Shown in pieces: positions 30,599 to 42,420 of a stretch of 64,000 nt of DNA; position 1 is the stretch's first letter; each line of letters opens with the position of its first letter. A model generated the notes under the pieces. It saw only the letters and a program-made list of their open reading frames with translations, did no database searches and was not told the DNA's origin. Origin of the DNA: Trema orientale (taxonomy: Eukaryota > Streptophyta > Magnoliopsida > Rosales > Cannabaceae); the NCBI GenBank assembly GCA_002914845.1, contig JXTC01000110.1, positions 407,298-471,297 of the forward strand, given 5' to 3'. The position numbers and the translations under genes were made by a program.

Positions 30599-33379
30599 AA
30601 ACATAAAGATCATTTAAAATCAGTCAAAAAGTTTTACTTAGTGATTCTATTATTGAATGACATGTTTTTCAGAGTTATCACAATGCTACCTAATGCAATT
30701 GGAAATATGACAGATATTTCCTCAAGTACTCCATTAAATATTTGCAGTAATATCACTCAAGTTAATCTGAAAAAAAAGAATTGTTCCTAACATTGATAAG
30801 AGAATAGAAGTAAGACATTTCCAGTAAAAGGAACAGAATCTTCATAAAATTGTTGCATATAACATTTTCTTCATGTTGTGTCCATCTATATTTCACTTAT
30901 TTTGAGTGAAGAGTTGCAAACTCTTCGAATCAAATTTTCGGTAAAACACTACTTTATGATCCGATTGTGATAAATGCACTATCTACATGTCAAACTTTTA
31001 TTTTCGCCAGGCTAATTTTATGGTACTCATTAGACTATCTACGTATCAAATACGCCGATAAGGCCGGGAAGTATTCTCCTTTATTAGCCATCAACTCTTA
31101 ATTAAGTAGAGTTTACAATTCGATCTTGCAGGAGTTACCTACTAATGGAGAGGTTGTTTAAGATATTTGTCTATGGAGAAGGAGAGCCTCCAATTTTCCA
31201 CAATGGCCCATGCAAGGACATATACTCCATGGAAGGAATGTTCCTTAGATTTATGGAAACCGATACTCATTTCAGGACATGGGATCCAGAAGAAGCCCAT
31301 GTTTACTTCCTTCCATTCAGCGTGGTGATGATTGTGCAGTACCTATTTCATCCCATCATTCGTGACAAAGCTGTCCTTAAACGCACCGTCGTTGATTATG
31401 TTCACACCATCTCTCACAAGTACCGCTATTGGAATAGAAGCCTTGGCGCTGACCATTTCATGCTTTCCTGCCATGACTGGGTACGTAATTTCAAACTAAT
31501 CATACCTTTTATTTATTTATTTATTTTTGTTAAAATTTCCCTGGTTAAGTGTAAAATCAATGATGATGTGGTCTCACATGACTCGCATGTCAATTCTAGA
31601 ACTCAACACAGTTTTACGTGATCAATTTTGATAGATCGATAACCTTTATGGTGATTATTATAACCGCTGCCTACTGGCGATACTCGGCACTACTTTTGTT
31701 ACGAGCCACGACTAGTATTTAGCCTAAGGAATATTATAGATAACTAAACTAGGTATGGCTTCAGCCCAATAACTTTGACTCTTTGAGAAGGCAATGTGTT
31801 TTCGACATTCACTTAAAATATGTCTTGTACGATGTTTTCTTTTCCTATTTTAATTCCTTTGTTACTAATATTACAATCTTGCTACGAGTCCTTAAGTCAC
31901 AGAATCAGAACTACACTTGAAACTTGTTAATCAACAATTTGTCAATACACACAATAAACTTGCACTTTAGACATACAAGTAAAGAAATTCTACTAAATTA
32001 AACTCAGCTAGTAGGAAGCCCTTAATTGTCACACTCTTAACTCAGAGTTTCTCATCCTTTTATTTGGTGTGTGTATATCTATATCTATATGTATATTGTA
32101 TATATTTCTTTTCTGAAATTCTTGTTCTTGTAGTTGTATATCACAAATGGGCATCTATTTTATATGGGCTTTTTAGTCAAATGGCCAAATTTTGGATCAC
32201 TATTTTCAAAATGATCGTTTTTCAAACACTTAAAAAATGACCGAATTTTAAAGATTATTTGAAAAATGGCCATTTTTCATATTTAACAGATCAAAATATA
32301 TTAATTTATTTTTTAAAAAATAGATCATCTAAAAAATAGCCACCTATAAAATAGTCGTTTATTAAATAGTTGTAAAAATGACCATTTTTTAAATTGATAT
32401 AAAAAAAGCACATTAAACGGTGCCATGATAATTTGTCCCAACTCGCCTAATTTTGGGCCCGTTTTGCATGTGTCATCTAAGACCCCTTGTCTTTGGGAAC
32501 ATCACTCAGACACATATAAGTATATAACGAGTCTGTCTTTATACAATATTATTTAATCTAGTAATTATTTATGTAAAATATGATAAAATCAAATGATTGC
32601 ATCTATCTAACGAGCATATATATGATAGCTTAGAACAAAAGTCTTATTCTATATTTTAGCGTGGAATTCCTTTAGTATCCTAATTTGCCTTTTCTTCTCC
32701 ATTTTTTTTTTTTCCTTTGCAGGGGCCAAGAGCAACTCGGTATGTCCCACAGCTATACTACAACTCCATCCGGGTCCTGTGCAATGCCAACATCTCTGAG
32801 CACTTCAACCCAAAGAAAGATGCATCTTTCCCCGAAATCAACCTCAAAACGGGGCAAATCATGGGCCTAACTGGTGGCTTCCCCCTCTCCAACCGCACAA
32901 TCCTCGGATTCTTCGCTGGAGGATGCCACGGTCGAATAAGACCCGCGCTCCTACAATGCTGGAAAGACAAGGACCAAGATTTAAGGATTTATGAGTATCT
33001 CCCCCAAGGAATTTCTTACGAGGAGATGCTGAAAAAGAGCAAGTTCTGCATTTGTCCTAGTGGCCACGAAGTTGCGAGTCCTAGGATCGTTGAGGCCATT
33101 TACGCAGAGTGTGTCCCCGTGCTGATCTCGCAACGATACGTGCTGCCTTTCAGCGATGTTTTGGATTGGGATTCGTTTTCGATTAAGGTTTCGGTGAGCG
33201 AAATACCGAATTTGAAGAGGATTCTGATGGGAATTTCAGAAGAACAATATTTAAGACTGCGTAAGGGAGTGAAGATGGTACAGAGACATTTTGTGCTCAA
33301 TGATCCTCCTAAAAGATATGACGTATTTCATATGATTGTTCATTCGATTTGGCTTAGGAGGTTGAATGTGAGGATTTAG
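29973..33379 (+). CDS. Exostosin-family glycosyltransferase (GT47), four exons
   Basis: Exons 29973-30146, 30273-30511, 31132-31480 and 32723-33379 give 1419 nt, or 472 residues, in one frame. Residues about 12-30 form a single N-terminal hydrophobic anchor after a basic stretch, the type II topology of Golgi glycosyltransferases. A helical stem follows (RLERLEADLATARALIREA). The exostosin domain starts at MERLFKIFVYGEGEPP, with PEEAHVYFLPFSVVMIV, SHKYRYWNRSLGADHF and CHDWGPRAT. The nucleotide-sugar-binding part has GFFAGGCHGRIRP and FCICPSGHEVASPRIVEAIY followed by CVPVLIS. Plant relatives act on cell-wall polysaccharides; the sugar and acceptor here are unknown. An upstream in-frame ATG at 29913 would add 20 polar residues; I prefer 29973 because it places the anchor normally. 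A damaged tandem copy lies downstream. Confidence 0.9.
32150..32420. mobile_element. Foldback MITE-like insertion in GT47 intron 3
   Basis: AT-rich self-complementary sequence built from AAAATGGCCATTTTT-, AAAATGACC- and AAATAGTCG-like blocks. It interrupts sequence that is continuous in the paralogous intron of the pseudogene (about 35600-35640). It was therefore inserted after the tandem duplication, or lost from the copy. Exact ends are not fixed. Confidence 0.55.
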
Positions 33380-33870
33380 TGGGTTGATGATCCTGAAAGC
33401 ATGTATTTTGGATCTTTGCTGAATAAATAAAGTAATATTTTTTCTATTTGAAATTATATATATTTTGTACAGAAATAACTGCAAAAAAAATACCCTGAAG
33501 TTTGGGTGTTCTGTAATTTAAACTCTGAAGTTTGGATTCTGCAAAATAATACCATGCGATTAAGAATTTCTGAAAATTAATATCCTGGACAGATTTTTTG
33601 ACCAATTTTTGGAACGAAAAAATAATAATATCCTCCATTAAAACTAGATTAATACATATTATTCATCTTAATTTTGACGATATTATTATATTTTATCAGT
33701 TAAAAATCGACCCAGAGTATTAATTTTTAGAAATTCGTAATTTCAGGATATTATTTTGCAAAGTTTAAAGTTCATGGTTTAAATTGCAGAACACTCAAAC
33801 CTGAGGATATTTTTTTGTAGTTATCCCTTTTGTATATCTTATAAATACCAGGAAACCCCTAATTTATTAA
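33380..33870. other. 3' flank of the GT47 gene
   Basis: Contains the likely 3' UTR (AATAAATAAAG near 33421). An imperfect inverted repeat follows, about 33480-33640 against 33650-33830, with blocks such as CTGAAGTTTGG and CAAACCTGAGG, possibly another foldback element. No gene. Confidence 0.45.
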
Positions 33871-34042
33871 GGGGATGGCTACGGTAGGGGCGTCCCTACG
33901 TAGGGTCATGCTTTAATTATCGTTGGATGGGAATCTGTGGGGAATAACGGGAATCTGTGGAGAATCTATTTATATACAGATTCTTATCCAACGGTGAATA
34001 GACAGGGCCCTACGTAGGGGCGTCCCTACTGTAGACGCGCCC
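33871..34042 (+). mobile_element. Hairpin MITE copy 5
   Basis: 172 bp, flanked by ATTTATTAA (33862-33870 and 34043-34051). It has the same length and ends as copy 3 at 865-1036, with only a few substitutions. It lies between the GT47 gene and its damaged copy. Confidence 0.88.
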
Positions 34043-34401
34043 ATTTATTAATTATGTGATCATGAATTTAGTATATAAGTATTATATGCATAAAGATAAA
34101 TTTATAAATAATCAATTAAACAAAATCTGTAATAATTAATTAAAATTAGAATTTATAATTAAATATTATTAATACGATCTATTAACATTGAAAATGTAAT
34201 TTATCTTATACGAACTATTGATGTAATAAAAAAGCACTATCTACAGGTCGAAACTTTAATTGTCGTGCTAATTTCATAGTACTACTCATTACACTCTCTA
34301 CCCATCAAATACGCTCACGCCAAGAAGTATTTCCTTTATTTGCCTAGTTAATAAACTCTTAATAGAATTTACAATTCAATCTTGCAGGAATTACCTTCAA
34401 A

Positions 34402-34402
<1 letters not shown>

Positions 34403-34446
<44 letters not shown>
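34403..34446 (+). repeat. (GA)n microsatellite
   Basis: About 21 GA units replace the segment that in the intact gene begins exon 3 (GGAGAGGTTG...). Expansion probably arose from that purine-rich coding stretch. Confidence 0.9.
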
Positions 34447-34449
<3 letters not shown>

Positions 34450-35100
34450 ATATGTTCTTGCAAGTGCCATTGTGGAAAATTGGAGGCTCCCCTTCATAGA
34501 CAATTCAATCTTGCTGCAACAGATACTCCATGGAAGGTGTTCCTTAGATTTATGGAAAGTGATACTCATTTCAGGACACGGGATCCAGAAGAAGCCCATG
34601 TTTATTTCCTTCCATTCAGTGTGGTGATGATTGTGCAAAACTTATTTTATCCCATTATTCGTGACAAAGCTGTCCTTCAACACACTGTCGTTGATCATGT
34701 TTACACTATTTCTCACAAATACCGCTATTGGAATATAGAAGCCTTGGAGCTGACCGTTCATACTTTCCTGCTATGACTGGGTACGTAATTTTAATTAATT
34801 ATACTTTTGTTTAATTATTTTTGACTAATGAGTGGAACAATTTCCTTATTTAGGTGTAAAAGCAACGATGATGTGATCAGTTAGTTTCTAACCAATTTCA
34901 TAAAGTCACATGATTCACATGTCAATTCTAGAAGTACTCACGCAGTTTTCCGTGATCAATTTTGATTGATTGGTAACCCTATGCTGATTATTATAACCAC
35001 AGGCGATACTAAGCACCACAGGCCCACAACTACTCCTTAGTCCTTAGGCTAAGGGAATACTATAGATACAGAATAAAGTATGGCTTCATCCAATAACTTT

Positions 35101-35205
35101 TTTTTAGTGAGGTTTATAAATAAAAGAAAATAAATTACGTATGTGAATCGAACGTCCGACCTACTATCCAAACCCATCTTACCCACTGAATTAGGCCAGT
35201 GGGCT
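35101..35205 (-). mobile_element. tRNA-derived SINE in the pseudogene intron
   Basis: About 105 bp flanked by a 16-17 bp near-perfect duplication, CTTCA(T/G)CCAATAACTTT (35084-35100 and 35206-35222). In the intact gene's intron the same target occurs once (near 31760). On the minus strand it starts near GAGCCCACTGGCCTAATTC with an A-box-like TGGCCTAATTCAGTGGG. It continues to a B-box-like GGACGTTCGATTC about 35 nt later and ends in an A-rich tail (ACTAAAAAAA). Long target duplications and Pol III boxes define a SINE. Confidence 0.82.
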
Positions 35206-36378
35206 CTTCAGCCAATAACTTTGACTCTTTATAAGGTAATGAGTTTTTTATATTCACTTAAAATTTGTCCTAATTATCTCTCAGAATAAAATTTGTCCTA
35301 ATTATACGATGTTTTCTTGTTCTATTATGACTTCTTTGTTAATAATATCGCAATCTCGCTACGAGTTTTTAACTCACAAAGTCCCAACACTTGACACTTG
35401 TTAATCAACAATTTGTCAATATACATTGCACTTTAGACATATAAGTAAAGAAATTCTACTAAATTAACCTCAGCTAGTAAGAAGCCTTTGGTTGTCACAC
35501 TTTTAACTCAAAGCTTCTCATCCTTTTATTTGGTGTGTGTGTGTGTATATATATATTATTGCCTTTCTGAGATTCTTGTTTTACTTGTAAAACATATATG
35601 TTCATCTATTTGATATAGTGTCTGTAAACTGTGCCATGATAATTTGCCCAACCTTGCCTAATCTTGGGCCGGTTTTGCATTTGTCATCTAAGATTTCCTT
35701 TTTTTTTTTTTCAACATCATTCTTTTACGTAGAGAACACATGTACGTAACAAATATGTCTTTAAACATTAAATAATTTGGTGCATATTTATGCAAATATG
35801 GTAAAATCTAACGAATGCATCTATCTAATGAAAATATGATAATTTAGAACAAAACTTATTCTGTATTCTAGCATAGAATTTCTCTAGTATCCTAATCTGC
35901 TTTTCTTTTTCTTTTTTCTTTGCAGGGGCCAAGAGCAACTTGGTATGTTCCACAGCTATACAACTCCATCCGGGTCCTTTGCAATGCCAACATCTCTGAG
36001 CACTTGAACCCAAAGAAAGATGCGTCTTTCCCTGAAATCAACCTCAGGACAGAGCAAAGCATAGGCCTAAACGGTGGCTTCCCTCTCTCCAACCGCACAA
36101 TCCTCGGATTCTTCGCTGGAGGATGCCATGGTCGAATAAGACCGGCGCTTCTACAACACCGGAAAGACAAAGATTTAAGGATTTATGAAAATCTCCCCGA
36201 AGGAATTTCTTACGAGGAGATGTTGAAAAAGAGCAAGTTCTGCATTTAAGATTGCATAAGGGAGTGAAGATGGTGGACATTTTGTGCTCCTCCTAAGAAA
36301 TATGACAAAGTTCATATGATTGTTCATTCCATTTGGCTTAGGAGGTTGAATGCGAGGATTTAGTGGCCGATGATTCAT

Positions 36379-38489
36379 GGCAATATTGGCGCACTTGTAA
36401 AATATTCATTTTGCTTTGTTTTGTTTTTCTTGTTTTGGAAAAAATGCTTAAATTTGAAAGCCTTGTATAAACAATATGACTAAAAATTATAGAAAAATTT
36501 TTGGTTACTTGTTATGTGATGTAATCATCATTATTCTATGTTCCCATATATACAGTGATACAACACAAATGATCATGTACAAAAGTCATCTACTTACATT
36601 TTATGTTCTGTTCCCATAAATAATAGCTCATGTGGCAAAATTTCTCTCATGATAAACAAGAGGAGTGGGTTTCAATCTCCATCTTCCTTCCCCTTGCAAC
36701 AAATGTTTTTTTTTTTTCAGAAAAATAATAAGTAGAAGAGCAAGGTTCTATCGGTGGGAACCACAAATAGCGCCAGTCCCTCTCTTCGATACGGTGTCAC
36801 TTAATTTGAGTCAGCTAACTGCTTAATTCAATACTCTGAATAGTCGTACCATAGTGATTTTTTGTCTTTTGTTTTTTTTGTTTTTGTTTTATTTTATCTT
36901 TTGTGACCACAATTTTAAGCCACACAATTGATGATGAATCATCACCCGTTGGCTGTTGCTATGTGATTTTAGATTTTAAGGTCTATTGGCTTAAAAGCAA
37001 TGCTAGATTTAAATTTTATTATCTTACTCAACAAAATTAATTGCTGTTTCACCGTCTCACGTCAGCTTGCTCAAAATACATAAGCAATATGAGAGGAAGT
37101 GAGAGAGGAACTATTAATTGTGATAAGGTGCTATTTTTTCAGTTTTTGTCCTATTACATGGTATTTAGAACCACTGAATCTTTTAGATTTTTTTACGAGG
37201 AAATTAGTCATTATACCGTAATTTGGAAAAAAATTTGAAAAATACAGTAGTTTAAGTTTTTCTAAGATGAGGTGTGGCTTTTATTAGATAAATACTATTT
37301 TTTAAAAACTATTTAGAAAAATATCATTTTTAAAATAGTAACTAGTTTCTGGTAACTAGTTTTCAGAAACTGGTAATCAGTAAGCAGTAATCAGTAACAA
37401 GTTTCCAAAAATCGGTAACTAGTAATTATTTTAAAAATAATATTTTTCTAAATATTTTTTTAAAAAAGATATTTTTCTAATAAAAACTGTACAAAATTTG
37501 AAAAAATCCCGAGTTCTGTATTTTTGTAGTTCTTTTAGTTTTTTATATGTAAAAGTGATAGAAACCTTTTTTTTATTACCAAAGGACCTGTTAGTCAACA
37601 TTTTTTTTTTTTAAAAAAAGTAAAATTGTAGACAAAAATGTTCTCTAAGATGTTTTTTGAGAAAATATCCACTATCAATTTTTACTTCGAAAAGCAGAGA
37701 ACATAATGTTATCAACTTACCAGGCAAGGCCGGGCTATTTTTAAACCAAGAACTTAGCCATCAAGGCTAGCAGGACACCGGTGGCCCTGTTACTCCCCTG
37801 TTTTGTTAACCCATTGTGATTAGTGAAACCTACAAGATAAATCAACTTCATGATCACTATAACTTCACATGCTCTTAACACTCAAGTCAATTCTTGGGTT
37901 AATGACGGGGTGTTAAGATTAATCTATTCTACCATAAGAGAAGAAGACAAGGATTTAAGTTGGTGTATCTTAATGGTATCAATTTATCCAACTAAAATAA
38001 CATTACTTTAATTAATTAACTTTTTATGGCATTAATTAATTGGGTTCACATTGCATTATCAAGTCAAACTTGTTCAAAATCGTTTGGCTTTTGATGAAGT
38101 TTATCTGAACACATGAGAATTTCGTCATCCTAATATCTTATAAGGTAACTTATTGACATCATCCGAAAGTGAAGTTGCGTATTGATCCACAACTTTATTA
38201 TGTAGTTAGTATATAATGAAATTAGTAATAGCCACCACCTTTAATTATATCATATTAAGTTTTTAATTCTACTACTTAATTCTACTTGTAAGTATAAAAA
38301 ATTTGAAGCAGGAAATTTGTCACATCTAATAATATAATAAAACTATAAACCCAATTTAGCTTACGCATTATTGAGACATTGCCAAGTTTAGTCCAAGTCA
38401 AATTCTACTATCGTGAATTTTAAAAGTTAACTATATCCAGAAAAAGAATAGAAGAAAAATTATAACAAAGCTAAAGTATAATTAGGTGG
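36379..38489. other. Intergenic region
   Basis: No gene recognised. A small foldback sequence lies at about 37270-37490: ATTAGATAAATACT...TATTTAGAAAAATAT at the left matches in reverse the right side, with GGTAACTAGTTT/GGTAACTAGTAA blocks at the centre. Otherwise AT-rich tracts. Confidence 0.5.
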
Positions 38490-38508
38490 AAAAAGTATGG
38501 TTGTTAAG

Positions 38509-39546
38509 ACAAAGTATGGTTATTATAACAAAGCCTCTTGTTGTAGAGATGCTTTGGAGGATCCTTTTCATATTTTCCTCACTTTTCCTTTCGTTTTGCA
38601 ATTATGGTCGGCATTGTCATCTGCCTTTCGTTGTCCAATTTACTCGACAGATACCGTTTCTAATCTTCGGTAAAAGGCCATACATAATTCTTTCAACACT
38701 CAGCTTAGCTCTTTTTGGGAAGTTGTTATTATTTCTGTTCTTTGGATCATGCAGATCTTATGCAATCAGGCCATATTTGAGGACAAAAGGCCAAGCTTTT
38801 CCTCCGCATTAACCTTTGGTCATTGACTATATGCATAATTCTATCACAGAATTAAAGACTTTAAAGGATTTTCAGCTCAAAGGAAGACCTAGAAAGGATC
38901 CTCATATTTTAGAAGTGATTTGGAAATCTCTTCTTTTATCTTGGGTAAAGGTCAACACTGATGGCTCAGCTTTTAGTAGTCCTGGTCTTTCTGGTTGCTC
39001 TGGTGTATTTAGGAACTCCAGAGGTTTTGTTTATAGTTGCTTTGCTATTCCTCTAGGGTTGGCTTTAACTTTTGAGCCAGAGTTGAGAGTTGCTATTCAT
39101 GCTATTGAATTTGATTAGAAATATAGCTCGAAGAATCTTTGGTTGGAGAGTGACTAAGTTTATGTCGTCTCTCTCTTACGGGCTCATTCCTTGAAAGTTC
39201 CTGCTAAATGGAGCTCTGCTTAGCGTAGATCTCTATACCTTACTTCCCAGATAAATTTCGTTGCTACTCATATATTCTGAGAAGGAAATCGTGTGCCAGA
39301 TTCTTTAGCCTTCTGGGCTCCCTCAATTGTTTGCTCTACTTGGTGGTGGTCAGCTCCAGATTTCATTTGTAGTTTTGTTTATGATGATTGTATTTCTAAA
39401 ACTAGTTATAAGTTTTGTTAGTACTTTTATCTTCGGTTGTGTTTTTCTTTTTCTCTTTCTTGAGAGGTTTGGTTGTTTGTCCCCTCTTTCTAAACATTAT
39501 TTTTCTTTCTTTTTTAATAAAATTTTGCCGAGATTTAAAAAATAAT
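38509..39546 (+). mobile_element. 5'-truncated LINE with 19-bp target duplication
   Basis: 1038 bp between two perfect copies of AAAAAGTATGGTTGTTAAG (38490-38508 and 39547-39565). The content is the 3' end of a plant L1-type LINE. It includes a remnant of the C-terminal zinc-binding region after the reverse transcriptase (about 38530-38690), then an RNase H-like domain. That domain has SWVKVNTDGSAFSSPGLSGC, GVFRNSRGF and the FEPELRVAIHAIE helix (about 38930-39117). The coding sequence is broken by stops and frameshifts. The 3' end is A-rich. This is a classic dead-on-arrival insertion by target-primed reverse transcription. Confidence 0.9.
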
Positions 39547-39565
39547 AAAAAGTATGGTTGTTAAG

Positions 39566-40652
39566 CCCATTCACATTGGGGCTCTTTTGACGTGAATTTG
39601 TTTTTAAAAAGGAAGTTTAAATGATTGAGACTTTATATAGATTAGCCAAACTAAAAGTGATATTTATAAGACCCTTAAAAAAAGTGATATTTAGACGGTG
39701 TAATGTAAACTAAAAGCTACTTTTCTCTCCACTACTTGTCTATAATTTAAGCTGAAAACCCATCGACATGATTTTCTTTGGTTATTATTATTATTATTTT
39801 TGGGTAGTGGAAGGATAAAAAGTATGTGGCTTTGAGCTTCAACAAAAGCTATTAAACTTTTTTAAATTATCAAAGACTTAAATGCTTTGTATTTCTGTCT
39901 AAATTAATGCCATGCTCTAAATTGACCCTATGGTATAAATTTATAATAAATATTAAATTTACGAATCAATATTATTAATAATTAAAATATAATGTACAAA
40001 CTGAACATAAAAATATTATTATCTCAAAATTTAAGGAAAAAAAAAAAATCAAATTGGCTGTGTTGAAACCGCGTGGACGTGAGACGTTTGGCAGAGTCGA
40101 GCCACGTGATGGCGTGAGAGAGCTACAATGTAACTTCTAAGAAAGAGAAGAGAAAACGCACCGTTTGACTGCTGTGGCTACACTTTCTACAATTTCCGTA
40201 CTTCAGTTTAAGTCAAGAGCCCGGTTTACAAGGGAATGCTTTTCATCAAAAATAAATAAATAAATAAATTCAAATCAATTATAATTCCTCCTTTCCAAAA
40301 AAGAAAAAAAATGTAAATTTTAAATCTTTTTTTTTTCCCTCTTTTTCTTTGAATCCAAACGACTTCCTTGAATTTTCTAGAAATTCAAACGACTTCGTCT
40401 AACATCGTTTCTTTGATTCTATCAATTAGGGCAAATCAAAGTCAATGTGTGACTTTGTAGGGTCACTGAATGAGATACTTGTCCAACTCCAACAAAAGGA
40501 TCCAAATTTTTGTTTTACTAATTTTTTTTTTCTTTTTTCCACGAAAGAGTGATTTTGAACGACTTATTCAAAGGACAAACTTGATATAAAACAATAGTTG
40601 GGAAAAAAAAAAACAAAATGACCAATGGAGGAGGAAGAGGAGAGGACAATCT
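39566..40652. other. Intergenic region with a MITE-host repeat copy
   Basis: About 39890-40045 resembles the right arm of the inverted repeat at 545-1490 (TATGGTATAAATTTATAA, ATTATTAATAAT, AATGTACAAACTGAACA, TTTAAGGAAAA in the same order) but contains no MITE at the ATAAATTTA position (39934-39942). A CACGTG G-box near 40102 is noted without an associated gene. No coding sequence recognised. Confidence 0.55.
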
Positions 40653-42420
40653 TGTTAGGTTATTTTCGTGTAATCTATACGTGGACTATGAAATTTTATA
40701 ACAATTATATAATATTGGGCTGTCTAATTAAATAGAGCCATTAAATGATCTAATTAAGGGCTCAGAAAGTTAACTATTAGTGTGGACTCTGTAATGTGTG
40801 GTTACCTAATCCTAGTCCAATAAGGATTGATGAGGTCTCTATTGGTGACTAGTATATAAGAACATAACTATAGGGTTTTGGTCCCCAAGCCAAATAGAAC
40901 GTGTGCTCTTCTCCTCTACCTCCATTAATAGAGAGAGTACCTATTGAGCATACATAGAGTATTCTGGCTATGGAAGATCTTCTACTCTCAGGTTCTAATC
41001 AATTAATCGCTTCCGCTTACGTGATCTCATCCTTTCTGTATAAGACAATAGATTCAGGTTAGTCACGGGTTTCTCTCAACAAATCTTTTCCTAACAATTT
41101 GGCATGATAGATTCTAGGATTATATTTGGTTTACTAATCCATTATGTATATCTAACAAGTGGTATCAGGAGTAGGAAATCATGTTAAATTGCTTAGGATA
41201 ATCATACATGTCTCTATTTTATAATATTTTTACCTATTTGGCTTTCTAGGTTTTAGATATAACATATATATGATTGATGAATTTTTCAGGATTTTGTTAA
41301 GATATTCAGTGTTTGAGGGTTGAATTCTGAGTTTTGGGTCATAAAGATTGCAGATTAGGGCGAAATATCGTATTAGATTTGAGTTACCCAATTTTAAAAT
41401 CGGGTAATTAACACTAAGGCTGAAATCTAGGGCTGCGGCGCCACGCTGCGGCGCCCAGAACAGGAAGCTGGTGCTGCGGCCAATCAATGGCGCCACAGCG
41501 CCACAATTAAGTCGCTGTGGCGCTGCGGCGCCACCCACAAATCAGGTGGCGCCGCGGTGCCATGCAACTGGCGTCGTAGCCCGCGGCGCCACTGTGACGG
41601 CCACGGTGGCGCTGCGGTGCCACACAATTGGCATTGCAGGGCCACCCTTACGGCCGCAGAGGCACCGCGGCACCACAACCTGTGTTCAGAAAAAAAAATT
41701 TTAAGGTCATTTTTAACCTAATTGAGGTACACGGTCTCAGTTTTGGGTAAAATTGAGTTGTTTTTGACTCAATTCAAGGAGTTCCAACCTAAAACTTAAC
41801 CAATTAGTTTTGTTTTCTCAACTCAGCCTCAGTACGACCCACACTTTATCCGTTGAAAACTCTATTTGGCTTTAAAACTTGATAAAAGTGCTTAAAACTC
41901 AGTCGATCATCTATAAAGATCTGTGAATTAAAATTTTCAGTTTAATATTTTGGGCACTTTGGTTATTATTTTCTTTGCACTACATGTTTAAATATTTTAA
42001 AACAGATGGTTGAAACAACATATTGATAAAGTAACCTCTATTGCGTAAATTTATTTATTTTGAAATATTTAAGTGATTGTGCATTTATTATTCATGCGAA
42101 TAACTACCGGCCCAAAGGAAGGTGATTATTTGACCGAATAATGAATACACCTGCGGTAACAGATATGTGATGGTTATTAAGTTTTCATGTGGTCGGTAAG
42201 GCCCAAAGGAAGATTTATTATCTGATAGGATTTACTATCAATATTTGACTACTGCACTGAAGAGTACTACTTACAAGTTGAGAAGTCGGCCCAAAGGAAG
42301 ACTTATTGATGTTGTTCTGGGTATATTGTGATGGAAGCCCACTTTATATATTTATTTGTTGTATATCATGCTAGTATATCTTTTTTGTATGCTCAGTTTA
42401 TGACATGATCTTATTGTGAG
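40653..42420 (+). mobile_element. LTR-retrotransposon fragment (LTR, PBS, partial interior)
   Basis: TGTTAGG at 40653 and CCTAACA ending at 41096 are inverted ends of a likely LTR. A second possible end is CTAACA at about 41156. TGGTATCAGGAGT (41160-41172) resembles a tRNA-Met PBS. The following 1.2 kb lacks recognisable gag or pol and no second LTR is present in the window. It contains a GC-rich repeat island (41425-41690) and three copies of a GGCCCAAAGGAAG motif (about 42108, 42206 and 42286). It could be a truncated or non-autonomous element. The 3' boundary is arbitrary. Confidence 0.55.
41425..41690 (+). repeat. GC-rich GCGGCGCCAC repeat island
   Basis: About ten degenerate copies of a GCTGCGGCGCCAC-like unit and its variants (GTGGCGCCGCGGTGCCA and the like) in a 265-bp block, inside otherwise AT-rich sequence. 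It is self-complementary through GGCGCC. ORFs over it on both strands look like by-products of composition. Confidence 0.75.

Larger units (their letters stand above)
34215..36378 (+). pseudogene. Degraded tandem copy of the GT47 gene
   Basis: The similarity to the upstream gene begins inside intron 2 (34215 matches about 30970), so exons 1 and 2 and the promoter are absent. The exon 3 counterpart (about 34388-34784) has lost its start segment to a GA microsatellite. It carries a small insertion after the YRYWN block that shifts the frame to a stop. The exon 4 counterpart (35925 to about 36363) runs from GPRATWYVPQLYNSIR to KSKFCI and then stops, because about 199 bp encoding the PSGHEVASPRIVEA active-site region is deleted. 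The intron between them is retained and alignable. Many substitutions are shared with the third positions of the intact gene. It cannot encode an active enzyme. Confidence 0.9.

Noticed and set aside
30672..30790. Possible extra GT47 exon following a TTTTTCAG acceptor
   Set aside because: Joining it to exon 2 creates an immediate stop; the acceptor at 31132 restores the conserved HW-SYLLMERLFK sequence.
41230..41704. ORFs over the GCGGCGCCAC repeat island
   Set aside because: Ala/Arg/Pro-rich translations on both strands produced by the repeat itself.
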